From assembly GCA_021780075.1 (NCBI GenBank), contig JAJXZL010000005.1, forward strand, positions 412,313 through 476,312: a stretch of DNA of 64,000 bases. The letters run 5' to 3'. Below the pieces are notes generated by a model. It was not told the DNA's origin. It made no database searches and was given only the letters and a program-made list of their open reading frames with translations. Source of the stretch: Acidobacteriota bacterium. Lineage in GTDB: Bacteria; Acidobacteriota; Terriglobia; Terriglobales; Acidobacteriaceae. Below, piece after piece: positions 9,476 to 18,204 of this stretch; the stretch's first letter is position 1, and each line of letters begins with the position of its first letter. The position numbers and the translations under genes were made by a program.

Positions 9476-10393
9476 TTAGACCTTGGCTTCGGCTAAGCGC
9501 TGAGCTCGCCAGAGAGCGCCTTCGATACCGGCGACTTCCTTTTGGCCAATGGGCATCAGGGGGGCAGCCGCGCGCAGACCGGCAAAGAAAGGCTCGCGCA
9601 CCAGCCGCGCTTTTCCAATCACGCTGCCAATCCACGCCACGGGAACCTCATCGGTCACGTTGCGCTTGCGGCGCAGCTTGGAGCGGACCAACAGCACGGA
9701 ATCAATCAGATAGGCCGCCGCCTCCTGCAAAATGCCCGCTGCCACCGCGTCGCCTTCCTCGGCTAACATGCTGATGATGGGTGCTAGGGCGGCAAAGTCC
9801 GGCCCCGGCGTGCTATCGCCCAGATTCACCAGTTCTTCAATCGTTTCTGTTCCCCAGGCGCGTCCGACCTCATCCAGAATGCGCGTAGATACCTCGTGGT
9901 CGTAGGCCTTCAGCGCGTTGCGAACCGCCTGCAGGCCAATCCAGTAGCCTGAGCCCTCGTCGCCCAACCGCGAACTCCATCCGCCTGCGCTCTCGCGTCC
10001 GCCGCCCGGTGCTCGCCCTATGCAATTGCTTCCGGTACCGGCAATCTGCAGAATGCCAGGGCCACCCTTGAAGGCCGCGTCCAGCGCAATCACCTCGTCC
10101 CCCACAACCTCGGAGCGCTCGACGCCAAAGTCGCTGAAAACCTCCGTTATCCACTCGGCAACGCCAGGCATTGAGGCACTGGCCACGCCAGCTGTGGCCG
10201 CCCGTACCCCGCTGACGCCCGCCTGCCTGTAGACCTCTTTAAGCAGGGCGCGCAGATTGTCTTCCGCTACCTGTGCGCCCACACGCAACCGCTTGATGGA
10301 ACCCATCTCCGCAAAGGCCAGAACTCGCTCGCCATCGGCGATGGATGCACGCGTGCGCGTCCCTCCGCCATCAATCCCCAGAACCACACTCAT
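9476..10393 (-). CDS. BadF/BadG-type ATPase, probable N-acetylglucosamine kinase
   Basis: This 305-residue protein has an ASKHA-fold phosphate-1 loop (LGIDGGGTRTR, residues 5-15) and an adenosine-side GTGSNCIGR at 119-127. It has no CoA-dehydratase activator features, so within the BadF/BcrA family it fits an N-acetylglucosamine or related amino-sugar kinase. ATG at 10393 has GGAGGAG about 11 bases upstream, whereas the GTG at 10405 directly abuts that site and is less likely. It follows the NPP-type gene by 45 bases and faces nagA convergently. A kinase making GlcNAc-6-phosphate next to the deacetylase makes metabolic sense, but the substrate is inferred. Confidence 0.85.
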   Translation of the reverse strand: MSVVLGIDGGGTRTRASIADGERVLAFAEMGSIKRLRVGAQVAEDNLRALLKEVYRQAGVSGVRAATAGVASASMPGVAEWITEVFSDFGVERSEVVGDEVIALDAAFKGGPGILQIAGTGSNCIGRAPGGGRESAGGWSSRLGDEGSGYWIGLQAVRNALKAYDHEVSTRILDEVGRAWGTETIEELVNLGDSTPGPDFAALAPIISMLAEEGDAVAAGILQEAAAYLIDSVLLVRSKLRRKRNVTDEVPVAWIGSVIGKARLVREPFFAGLRAAAPLMPIGQKEVAGIEGALWRAQRLAEAKV

Positions 10394-10438
10394 CGGTCTT
10401 TTCACTCCTCCATCTGCATGATTGACGAGACAGCCTGC

Positions 10439-11761
10439 CTATTTGGCTAAGTACGCGCCGTCATCGCGCAGCGTTCCAGCCAAAATGTTCAGGCTGCCGT
10501 CCGATTTCGGGGGAGTAAGTCCGAGCAGATGCGCAAGCCATGGATACAAATTAACGTTCTCAAAAGGCAGAACGGTGCGCCCGGAGACGATGTCAGGCCC
10601 GGCAGCAAAAAAACTGGCCTTCATCTCAGGCATTTTGCGAGGGTCATAGCCGTGCATGCCGCGGGCCGGAGCATGGTCCGGCTTGCCTGCGGGGGGTGCA
10701 TGGGCGCGGATGACGTAGGGGCCCGTGGCAATCACTACCGGGTCGCCTTCGCGCGGATTTCCGTTGAAGTAAAGGCCCGCCGGCACATCTTTCCTGCGAT
10801 AAACAACGAACTCCGATGACGCCCTCTTGAGCTGATTGTAGACGCGGGCACGGTCCGCCTCCGTCTTGCCATACAGCAGGTCCCCAGCCGTCTCAAAACC
10901 GGTAAGGTCGGCAAAATGATCCAAAGTAATCCAGCCGCCTTCCACTTTGGCCATGCCGTGATCGCTCACTACCACGAGGTCGATCGGCAGGCCGGTTCCA
11001 TCGAGGCCTGTCTTCAGCTTGCCCACCAGTGCGTCCATCTTGGCCACGGCAGCCTTGGTTTCTGGCGCATCCGGACCAAACTCGTGCCCTTCGTGGTCCG
11101 GTTCGGAGTAGTAGAGGGTAATAAAGTGCGGGCGCTCGGCCTCGGGCAAACGCAGCCAGGCCAGCACCTGCGCAATGCGCGCGGCGTCGTCGATCTTGTC
11201 GTCGAAGCGCAAATAGTACGTCGGACGAAAGCCTGCAATCTTTGCCTCGGAACCGGGCCAGAACAGGCATGCCGAGCGCATGCCCTGGCTCTCTGCCAGG
11301 CTCCACAGCGGCACGCCGCTATACCAACTGCCGTCCGTCACGGCCACGGCATCCTTGATGGTGTAGCGGGCTTGTTTGGCTTCGTCGTAAAAGCTGTTGG
11401 CTACCAGGCCGTGGTGCTCCGGATAAAGGCCTGTCACAATCGAAAAGTGGTTGGGAAACGTCAGCGAAGGGAAGCTTGGCAGCATCCCCTCCGGAGCCCA
11501 CACACCCTGCTTGCCCAGCGCCAGCAGATGCGGTGCCCCATCGCGTACGGCATAGTCCCAGCGAAATCCATCCAGCGAGACAAGCACCACATAATGGGCC
11601 TTCCGCGCCGCGGGCGTGTTCGGGCCGTTGTCTACATGAAGTACCGGTAACGCCGCATGCTCGCCTGCCCCCTGTGCCGCAACCTGCCGCGGACCAACCG
11701 CCAGCCCAAGCGCGAGCACAAGACCAGCAAGGGCAACCCGGCCCCATGCGCGAAATCGCAT
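10439..11761 (-). CDS. NPP-type nucleotide pyrophosphatase/phosphodiesterase, exported
   Basis: This 440-residue alkaline-phosphatase-superfamily enzyme has a signal peptide (about residues 1-29). It reads like ectonucleotide pyrophosphatase/phosphodiesterases: SLDGFRWDY with D64, the nucleophile threonine in SLTFPNHFS (T101), YSEPDHEGHEFGP, VVSDHGMA and a late GMHGYDP. These residues bind two zinc ions and cleave nucleotide or phospholipid phosphodiesters in the periplasm. A G-rich ribosome site precedes the start. It is the likely first gene of a two-gene unit with the amino-sugar kinase. Whether UDP-sugars are its substrate is only a suggestion from that context. Confidence 0.9.
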   Translation of the reverse strand: MRFRAWGRVALAGLVLALGLAVGPRQVAAQGAGEHAALPVLHVDNGPNTPAARKAHYVVLVSLDGFRWDYAVRDGAPHLLALGKQGVWAPEGMLPSFPSLTFPNHFSIVTGLYPEHHGLVANSFYDEAKQARYTIKDAVAVTDGSWYSGVPLWSLAESQGMRSACLFWPGSEAKIAGFRPTYYLRFDDKIDDAARIAQVLAWLRLPEAERPHFITLYYSEPDHEGHEFGPDAPETKAAVAKMDALVGKLKTGLDGTGLPIDLVVVSDHGMAKVEGGWITLDHFADLTGFETAGDLLYGKTEADRARVYNQLKRASSEFVVYRRKDVPAGLYFNGNPREGDPVVIATGPYVIRAHAPPAGKPDHAPARGMHGYDPRKMPEMKASFFAAGPDIVSGRTVLPFENVNLYPWLAHLLGLTPPKSDGSLNILAGTLRDDGAYLAK

Positions 11762-11890
11762 TAACGATCCCCCTCACTTCAGCTTATCGCACAAGAGGGC
11801 CAGAAACCCGAGGCGGTTGGGCGGGCAATGCGGCGAGCGTCCCCTGCACAGCCAAGACTGCCTGCAAGGAACGGGCATGCTGGTGCACAG

Positions 11891-11922
11891 CCATCCTTGC
11901 AGCAATCAAGCTGCAAGGATGG
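11891..11922 (-). terminator. Strong hairpin after the cytochrome c gene
   Basis: A perfect 12-bp stem (11891-11902 with 11911-11922) and an 8-base loop lie just past the cytochrome c stop codon. There is no clear T-run on either side, so it may be a terminator aided by other factors or an mRNA 3'-end protector. Confidence 0.5.
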
Positions 11923-11933
11923 ACGAGTTGTCG

Positions 11934-12497
11934 CTATCTATTGGGCGCGGGCGGCGTGTTTGTCGGCGGAGTGGCCGGCGGAGCCGCTGGCGGTGCTGCC
12001 GCTGGCGGCTCGGCGGGGGCCGTCGCTGGTGTCGCCGGCTGGGCTGCCGGCGCCGCGCCTGCTGGTGCCGCGGGCTGCTGCCTGGCCATGCCGCGAATGT
12101 AGACGATCAGGTTCTTCACTTCGTCATCCGTAGCGCGGCCCGTGCCCTCGGGGGGCATCTTGTCCTTTCCCTTGCGGATGATGTCGAACAGCTCCTGGTC
12201 CTGCTTGCCCGCCAGCGATTTGGAATCGGTCCAGTCGGCAAGCGTCAACTGCATGTCTTTGGCAACGTCGGTCTTGCCGTCTCCGTTGTCGCCGTGGCAG
12301 AGCGCACAGTCGATTGCATAAAGCTTCTTCGCCTTCTCGCGCCCTTGAGCGGCAATTTGTGCTGGAGTCGGCCCGGAAGGCTCAGGTGTCTTGGCGGCTG
12401 GTTTGTGGTGGGTTGCTTGCGGCGGAAGCGCCCACGAGGGCGCGGCGGCAATTTCAAACAAGACAACCGCTGAAAGGAGCAGGAACGGCTTGAACAT
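11934..12497 (-). CDS. Secreted class I cytochrome c with a Pro/Ala-rich tail
   Basis: This 187-residue protein has a signal peptide (to about residue 23), a haem-binding CALCH motif at 64-68 and a probable axial methionine in KDKMPPEG (M114). The cytochrome core spans about residues 50-140. The last 45 residues are almost entirely proline, alanine and threonine and look like a flexible linker or wall-spanning tail. GAGGAG precedes the ATG. It is probably a periplasmic electron carrier. Its partner is not evident, because no oxidase or dehydrogenase is adjacent. Confidence 0.88.
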   Translation of the reverse strand: MFKPFLLLSAVVLFEIAAAPSWALPPQATHHKPAAKTPEPSGPTPAQIAAQGREKAKKLYAIDCALCHGDNGDGKTDVAKDMQLTLADWTDSKSLAGKQDQELFDIIRKGKDKMPPEGTGRATDDEVKNLIVYIRGMARQQPAAPAGAAPAAQPATPATAPAEPPAAAPPAAPPATPPTNTPPAPNR

Positions 12498-12681
12498 TGT
12501 GCTCTCCTCAGTTGCAGGTGTCGGGGATGGGCATCTTGCAGCTGTGTTCTATTCTTCGACTGCATTATAGGTCGAGCGGGGAACGAAACGCATCCTTATT
12601 TGTGCAGAGTACCCATTACGGAACACCGGGACGCTTGACCCTCGGTGTCACCGCAACCGAGGTTGTGGTATAGCTTTACCC

Positions 12682-14091
12682 ATGTTTCCGCCGCGCCCGC
12701 ACCCCGCCGCCTGTTTTGCCGTCCGGTATGCCGCCTTATTGGCCGTCCTCGCTTTGTGCACCCTTTCTCTGCCCGCGCAAAATGTAGCCCCCACCCCGCC
12801 CATGGGATGGAACAGCTGGGACTCGTTCGGCCTTACCATCGACGAGGCGGACTACCGCGCCAACACCACCGTGCTCGCCGGCCTCAGGCAATATGGCTGG
12901 CAATACTCCGTGATCGACGAAGGCTGGTACATGCAGGACCCCTTCGCAAATTCCGTGGAAGCGCGCAAGTATGTCTGGGATGGGAACGGCATCCTCATTC
13001 CCGCGCTCGACCGCTTCCCTTCCGCCGCCAATGGAGCCGGATTCAAACCCCTCGCCGACTGGGTTCACGCGCAGGGACTCAAGTTCGGTATCCACATCGT
13101 TCGCGGAATTCCCCGCCAGGTAGTGAACGACAACCTCTCCATCGCCGATTCCGCCTTCCACGCCCAGGACGCAGCCGACACCACAGAGACCTGCCCCTGG
13201 GACGAAGGAAACTACGGCATCCGCGACAACGCCGCCGGGCAGGCGTATTACGACTCCATGCTCAAGCTCTACGCCGGCTGGGGTCTGGACTTCATCAAGG
13301 TGGACTGCATCTCCGACCATCCTTACCGCCCCACCGAGATTCGCCAGATCGCCGAAGCCATCCGCAAGACCGGTCGCCCGATCGTCCTGAGCCTTTCACC
13401 TGGTCCCACGCAGTTGGACCACGCCGCTGAGGTGGCAAAGTACGCGCAGATGTGGCGCATCTCCGACGATCACTGGGACGTGTGGGCACCCCAACACAAG
13501 CCCGGCGCGAGCGAGTTCCCTTTCGGCGTGCGCGATGCCTTTGACCGACTTGCCCAGTGGGCGCCTTACGTCAAGCCAGGCAACTGGCCGGACGACGACA
13601 TGCTGCCCGAGGGCTCTCTCACTCCGCATCCCGGCCTGGGCCAGCCGCGCCAGTCTCGCCTCACGCGCGACGAGCAGTTGTCCGAGTTCACGCTTTGGGC
13701 CATCTCCCGCTCGCCACTCATCATGGGCGCAAACCTGACCCGCCTTGATCCCTTTACCCGCTCGCTAATGACCAACAAGGAAGTTCTGGACATGAACCAG
13801 ACCGCCGTCGAAAGCGGGCCCGGCCTCAAGCCGCTGGGCGGCAACAAGGCGGACTCATTCCCCGAGCGCTACTGGTATGCGCGCACCGGCGGCCCGCATC
13901 CCAAAACCTATCTGGCCGTCTTTAATCTGGACGATCATGCCACCCGCTCAGACCTTCCGTGGGAGCTGTTCCATCTGCCCGCCAAAGCACACGCCGTCTT
14001 TGATGTTTGGAATCAGAAGCACATTCCCAGCGCGAGAGCCCTGCACGTCGAGCTTCCGCCCCACGGTTGCGCCCTGTTCCGCGTGGAATAA
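12682..14091 (+). CDS. GH27-family alpha-galactosidase, exported
   Basis: This 469-residue glycoside hydrolase has a signal peptide (about residues 1-33). It opens with the GH27 signature PPMGWNSWDSFG (39-50). The nucleophile aspartate is D208 in DFIKVDCIS, and the acid/base aspartate lies in MWRISDDHWD (D262/D263). A C-terminal beta-sandwich domain ends in ELPPHGCALFRVE. The family cleaves terminal alpha-galactosyl, and sometimes N-acetylgalactosaminyl, residues. A TATAGC box ends about 8 bases before the ATG, so the leader is very short or absent. Activity is assigned from family motifs; the exact sugar is not known. Confidence 0.92.
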   Translation: MFPPRPHPAACFAVRYAALLAVLALCTLSLPAQNVAPTPPMGWNSWDSFGLTIDEADYRANTTVLAGLRQYGWQYSVIDEGWYMQDPFANSVEARKYVWDGNGILIPALDRFPSAANGAGFKPLADWVHAQGLKFGIHIVRGIPRQVVNDNLSIADSAFHAQDAADTTETCPWDEGNYGIRDNAAGQAYYDSMLKLYAGWGLDFIKVDCISDHPYRPTEIRQIAEAIRKTGRPIVLSLSPGPTQLDHAAEVAKYAQMWRISDDHWDVWAPQHKPGASEFPFGVRDAFDRLAQWAPYVKPGNWPDDDMLPEGSLTPHPGLGQPRQSRLTRDEQLSEFTLWAISRSPLIMGANLTRLDPFTRSLMTNKEVLDMNQTAVESGPGLKPLGGNKADSFPERYWYARTGGPHPKTYLAVFNLDDHATRSDLPWELFHLPAKAHAVFDVWNQKHIPSARALHVELPPHGCALFRVE

Positions 14092-14235
14092 TGCAAATCT
14101 GCCGATTTTCGGCCAGCCCTGTGACGCGTGTCACTCTCCTGCGTCCGGTTACCGCCATGCCCCGCCTTCGTGTGCGAAACTGTTTCTTCCGGTTTTTGAG
14201 CAGGTCGACCAGCGCTCTCACCGGCAGGATAGCCA

Positions 14236-15162
14236 ATGCCCTTTTTGCGCTCCGGCTTTATCGCTCTTTCTCGCAACCGTCAGTTGCGCGGCTTCTGTGA
14301 GAACTCCACCATCGGCAGCAGGTTAAGCTCCCGCTTCATCGCAGGCATGGAAATTGAAGACGCCCTGCGCGTGGCCGAGGCTGTTAACAAGCAGGGCATG
14401 TCCGTCACGCTGGACTCGCTCGGCGAGAGTGTCACCTCAGAGACCGAGGCGCACCGCGCAGCCGATGTCTACCACCAGATCCTCGACCTCATCGCCGCGC
14501 GCAAGCTCAACTCCAACATCAGCGTAAAGCTCACGCAGATGGGGTTGACGCTCGATCCCGCGCTTGCCGAGAACATCGCCGCCAGCCTCGCAGAGCACGC
14601 CCATGCCACCGGCAGCTTTGTACGCATTGACATGGAAGACTCGTCGCTGACGCAGGTGACGCTGGACATCGTGCGCCGCCTGCACGCCCGCCTGGACCTG
14701 CATGGCTCCATCGGCATCGTCATCCAGGCCTATCTGCACCGCTCAAAGGCCGACATCGAGCAGCTCATCGCCGAGGGGATTCGCGTGCGCCTGTGCAAAG
14801 GCGCTTACAAGGAGCCCGCGAGCTTGGCCTTTCCTCGCAAAAGTGACGTGGACGCAAGTTACATCCAGCTCAGCGGCATGCTCTTGCAGAGCCCGATCTA
14901 CCACGGGCTCGCCACCCACCATGAGGCCATGATCGAAGCCGCAAAGTCCTTTGCCGCCGCGCATGGGATCGACCGGAACCACTTTGAATTCCAGATGCTC
15001 TACGGCATACGCCGCGATCTGCAGCGCAAACTCGTTGCCGACGGCTACAACGTGCGCGTCTATGTTCCTTTCGGGCGCGAGTGGTACCCGTACTTCATGC
15101 GCCGTCTCGCCGAGCGCCCCGCCAACGTCTTCTTCATCGCCAAAAATCTGCTGCATCAATAA
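14236..15162 (+). CDS. Proline dehydrogenase, monofunctional
   Basis: This 308-residue flavoenzyme oxidises proline to pyrroline-5-carboxylate. The barrel signatures are IQAYL (163-167), RLCKGAYKEP (185-194) and the C-terminal VPFGREWYPYFMRRLAERPA. Its length matches the single-domain family, not the PutA fusion. The N-terminus LRSGFIALSRNRQLRGF agrees with homologues, and AGGA lies 6 bases before the ATG. No pyrroline-5-carboxylate dehydrogenase is adjacent, so the second step is encoded elsewhere. It ends at a large hairpin shared with the convergent amidohydrolase. Confidence 0.93.
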   Translation: MPFLRSGFIALSRNRQLRGFCENSTIGSRLSSRFIAGMEIEDALRVAEAVNKQGMSVTLDSLGESVTSETEAHRAADVYHQILDLIAARKLNSNISVKLTQMGLTLDPALAENIAASLAEHAHATGSFVRIDMEDSSLTQVTLDIVRRLHARLDLHGSIGIVIQAYLHRSKADIEQLIAEGIRVRLCKGAYKEPASLAFPRKSDVDASYIQLSGMLLQSPIYHGLATHHEAMIEAAKSFAAAHGIDRNHFEFQMLYGIRRDLQRKLVADGYNVRVYVPFGREWYPYFMRRLAERPANVFFIAKNLLHQ

Positions 15163-15167
15163 GAAAG

Positions 15168-15204
15168 CCGGCAATGCCTGGGAGAACTCCCGCGGCATTG
15201 CCGG
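15168..15204. terminator. Probable bidirectional terminator hairpin
   Basis: An 11-bp stem (15168-15178 with 15194-15204) encloses a smaller GGGAG/CTCCC stem. It lies between the convergent proline dehydrogenase and amidohydrolase genes, with short T-rich stretches on both sides. Confidence 0.75.
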
Positions 15205-15210
15205 TTTGCC

Positions 15211-16587
15211 TTACTGCGCAGACTTCGCCGCGCCCGCCTCGTCCTTGTAGACCTTGCCACCCTTCATTACAAAAGCCACGTGCTCCAGCACTTCAACGTG
15301 GTCCAGGGGATTCGCGCTTACCGCAATCAGGTCGGCATACTTGCCCTGCTCCAGCGTGCCCACATCCGCAGAGCGGCCAATCAGGTCAGCCGCTGAAGAC
15401 GTCGCTGCGCGAATCGCCCCGGCCGGCGTCATGCCGAACTTGACCATGTAGTGGAACTGCTTTGCATTGTCGCCGTGCGGATACACGCCCGCATCCGTAC
15501 CAAACGCAATCTTCACGCCTGCGGCCACGGCCTTGGCAAAGTTCTCGCGCTGCAGCTTGCCCACCATCTTTTCCTTGTCGACATTCTCCTTGGGCAGACC
15601 AAACTCCACAGCCTTGCCCAGAATGTAATCGTCGTTGTAAATGTCGGCTACAAGATAGGTCCCATGCGCCTTCATCATTTCAATCCCCTCGGCATCAATC
15701 AGGCTGCCATGCTCAATGGAGTCAACGCCTGCGCGGATTGCGTCCTTGATGCCTTCTGTACCGTGCGCATGTGCCGCCACCTTGCGCCCCGCGCGATGCG
15801 CCTCATCCACGGCCATCTTCATCTCGTCATAGCTCATCTGCTCCGCGCCCGGCTTGTCTCCGGCTGAGAGCACGCCGCCCGTGGCCAGAATCTTGATTAC
15901 GTCCACGCCGTACTTCACCTGTTCGCGCACCACGTGGCGCACCTGTTCCGGCCCGTCCGCAAGCTCAAAATCACGCTCTGCCGGATACATCATGTTCTGC
16001 ACCGCGGGCGCAAACCCGTTCATGTCGCCGTGGCCGCCGGTGATCGAAATCGGCGGACCGCTGGCCACCACGCGCGGACCGGGAAATTCACCCGCATCGA
16101 TCGCCTTGCGCAGATCCACGGCAAAAAATGGCTGCGAGCCCACATCGCGCACGCCCGTGAATCCCGCCTGCAGCGTCTTGTTGGCATTGACCACGCCATT
16201 AAAGCCGCCCATGAACGGGGTCTCCCGAACGTCCCAGATGGGGTCGTAGTGGTCCGCGCGCGCTTCAAGATGCGTATGGCAATCAATGAGGCCCGGCAGC
16301 ACCCAGTCCTGCGAAAGATCCACCACCGTCGCTCCCGCGGGAATCACGACCTCCGCCTGCGGCGCCACGCGCGCGATGCGCTCGCCCTGCACCACCAGAA
16401 CCACGTTGTCGCGCAGCTTATCGCTGGTGGCATCAAAGAGATGACCGGCTTTCACATAAACAGTGGCGGGTGCAGGTGCTGGTTTGGGAGACGGCGCGGC
16501 CGTCTGTGCCTGCATGGCGGCAGACGCCAGGCAAAGCGCGGCTGACAAAACAAGAGCGGAGCGAAACACGATGCGAATGCGATACAC
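15211..16587 (-). CDS. Exported metal-dependent amidohydrolase (prolidase/imidazolonepropionase-like)
   Basis: This 458-residue protein starts at GTG 16587, where AGGAG sits 6 bases upstream; an upstream in-frame stretch lacks a site. A signal peptide covers about residues 1-28. The amidohydrolase core shows GLIDCHTHLE (H104, H106), a likely carboxylated lysine in DVIKILATGG, AHAHGTEG, SIEHGS and FGTDAGVYPHGD. This group includes secreted Xaa-Pro dipeptidases and other peptidases, so a dipeptidase is a fair guess. Its position opposite proline dehydrogenase would fit proline release from peptides, but that link is an inference from neighbourhood alone. Confidence 0.85.
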   Translation of the reverse strand: MYRIRIVFRSALVLSAALCLASAAMQAQTAAPSPKPAPAPATVYVKAGHLFDATSDKLRDNVVLVVQGERIARVAPQAEVVIPAGATVVDLSQDWVLPGLIDCHTHLEARADHYDPIWDVRETPFMGGFNGVVNANKTLQAGFTGVRDVGSQPFFAVDLRKAIDAGEFPGPRVVASGPPISITGGHGDMNGFAPAVQNMMYPAERDFELADGPEQVRHVVREQVKYGVDVIKILATGGVLSAGDKPGAEQMSYDEMKMAVDEAHRAGRKVAAHAHGTEGIKDAIRAGVDSIEHGSLIDAEGIEMMKAHGTYLVADIYNDDYILGKAVEFGLPKENVDKEKMVGKLQRENFAKAVAAGVKIAFGTDAGVYPHGDNAKQFHYMVKFGMTPAGAIRAATSSAADLIGRSADVGTLEQGKYADLIAVSANPLDHVEVLEHVAFVMKGGKVYKDEAGAAKSAQ

Positions 16588-16682
16588 GGGAATCTCCTGA
16601 AAGGCGGGGTCTGTTTCCCGCATTATAGTGAACGCCCGCTCAAGGAAGAATCAGAATTGCCGCGGGCCGCAAATGCCGCGCG

Positions 16683-16907
16683 CTAGCCCTGCCCTCCGTC
16701 TCCGCCCTGCTTGCGAAAGTACCCGACCTGCCTGCAGATCGGGCATTCCCACGGAAAGAAGCCCAGAAACGCCAGAACCTTGTTCTGCAAAAACCCTCTG
16801 CCCGGTATGCGGCGCAGATACCGGTTGCCGCAGTCGACGCAGGAAGCGTCAGGAAAATCAAGATGAGAAGTACTGCGGTGCTGCACGGACGGTCCTTTTC
16901 TTACCAT
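16683..16907 (-). CDS. Small zinc-ribbon protein
   Basis: This 74-residue frame has two CxxC knuckles (CVDC near residue 23 and CPIC near 55) separated by a basic, then hydrophobic stretch (RRIPGRGFLQNKVLAFLGFFP). That spacing resembles small acidobacterial zinc-ribbon proteins, so it is probably a real gene rather than a chance frame. There is no convincing ribosome site before the ATG. Function is unknown; a structural zinc site is all that can be claimed. Confidence 0.5.
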   Translation of the reverse strand: MVRKGPSVQHRSTSHLDFPDASCVDCGNRYLRRIPGRGFLQNKVLAFLGFFPWECPICRQVGYFRKQGGDGGQG

Positions 16908-17241
16908 GCACGACGGAAGCGTGTCTCAAATGCGCAGCCGGGGTGCTCCCAGCGATTGCCGCAACTGCGCCGAGCCGTATGACCGGCACCTTTTTGAAAA
17001 ACGCTGAACGTACACCAAGGCATTCGACGTCAAACTAAAATCCGTCACACCCCTGCTCAACTACCCAAAATATTCAGAGTGCTCAGAAGGTGACTGGAAG
17101 AATCCTAATGGCGGCCAACTGTTAAAAAATTGAAAACCGCCGCAGGACGCAGCACCACGGTAATGTCCCCATACCACTTTTTATGTAATTGAATACATCC
17201 CGTCCGCGCGCAGCACATGATATAGGCGCTGCGTACGCCTC
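16908..17241. other. Gap of 334 bases with no supported gene
   Basis: This stretch separates the small zinc-ribbon frame from the hemH stop. It has lower GC than its surroundings. No reading frame, hairpin with a T-run or RNA gene could be supported. Confidence 0.5.
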
Positions 17242-18204
17242 TCATCCCTGCAACCGCGCCAGCCCCTGCCGTGCCAGGTCTGCAACACACCTTGCGAGGG
17301 TGGGCGATGCATTCAGTGACTCCGGCCGCTCCAGCCGAATCCCCCGGCTAGCCGCATATTTCTTAAACGCGATGTCCACGTCGTAAAGAATCTCCACGTG
17401 GTCGCAGAGAAAGCCAATCGGGTGCAGCAGCAGCGTCTTTACGCCCGACGCGGCAATGGCGTCGAGCGTCTCCTCAACCGTTGGGCCAATCCATGTGCCG
17501 CCGCTTGCGCCCTGGCTCTGGAAGGCAAACCACCACTGCGGAATCCCGGGCACGCGCGCGGCCACCAGCTCCGCCGTGTGCTTGGCTTCCTGCGCATACG
17601 GGTCCGCGCCCTCGCCCGGCCACAGGCGCGGCTGCCCCTCGCTGGCTGCGGGCGTCTGCACGGTGCGGCAGGGAACGCTGTGCGCTGTGAAGAGCACCGG
17701 CACGGGCGCGCCGATCTCGTCCGTCAACTTCTGCATGGCCGCGCGCAGCCGCTCGGCGAAGGCCTCGGCCAGCAGCGGATGTTGCGCCCAGCCCTCCGTA
17801 AAATCGATGCGCAGCGTATCCGCCTCCGCCTGTACTGCGCGGCGATACAGCCCGACACTGGTGCGCGAATTCTGCGGCGCCAGGCAAATGACTGCGGCCT
17901 CTTCCACGCCATCGGCGCGCATCTGCCGCACCACGTCGGGAATGTAAGGCCGCCAGTTGCGCATGCCCACATAGACGGGCACGGCCTCGCCCTGCGCGGC
18001 AAGCTCCGCTTCCACCAGCCGCGCCTGCTCCATGGTCAGCTCCGTCAGCGGACTTTTGCCGATGAGCGCGTAGCGGTGCTGGATCTCCTCGATCACCTGC
18101 TGCGGCAGCGGGCGGCCGCTGACCACGTTGCGCAGGTATTCGGGAATCTGCTCAACCGTTTCCGGCGTGCCGTGGGCGAGCAGCAGCACGGCCCGCTTAG
18201 ACAT
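17242..18204 (-). CDS. hemH: Ferrochelatase
   Basis: This 320-residue enzyme inserts iron into a porphyrin at the end of haem synthesis. Motifs are LLLAHGTPE at the N-terminus, YVGMRNWRPYIPD, FTAHSVP with the metal-binding histidine, FAFQSQGASGGTWIGP, and GFLCDHVEILYDVD with the conserved His and Glu. It starts at ATG 18204, overlapping the hemE stop by 8 bases (ATGTCTAA), which indicates translational coupling. Whether the substrate is protoporphyrin or coproporphyrin cannot be told from this window, since no hemG, hemY or hemQ gene is present. Confidence 0.95.
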   Translation of the reverse strand: MSKRAVLLLAHGTPETVEQIPEYLRNVVSGRPLPQQVIEEIQHRYALIGKSPLTELTMEQARLVEAELAAQGEAVPVYVGMRNWRPYIPDVVRQMRADGVEEAAVICLAPQNSRTSVGLYRRAVQAEADTLRIDFTEGWAQHPLLAEAFAERLRAAMQKLTDEIGAPVPVLFTAHSVPCRTVQTPAASEGQPRLWPGEGADPYAQEAKHTAELVAARVPGIPQWWFAFQSQGASGGTWIGPTVEETLDAIAASGVKTLLLHPIGFLCDHVEILYDVDIAFKKYAASRGIRLERPESLNASPTLARCVADLARQGLARLQG

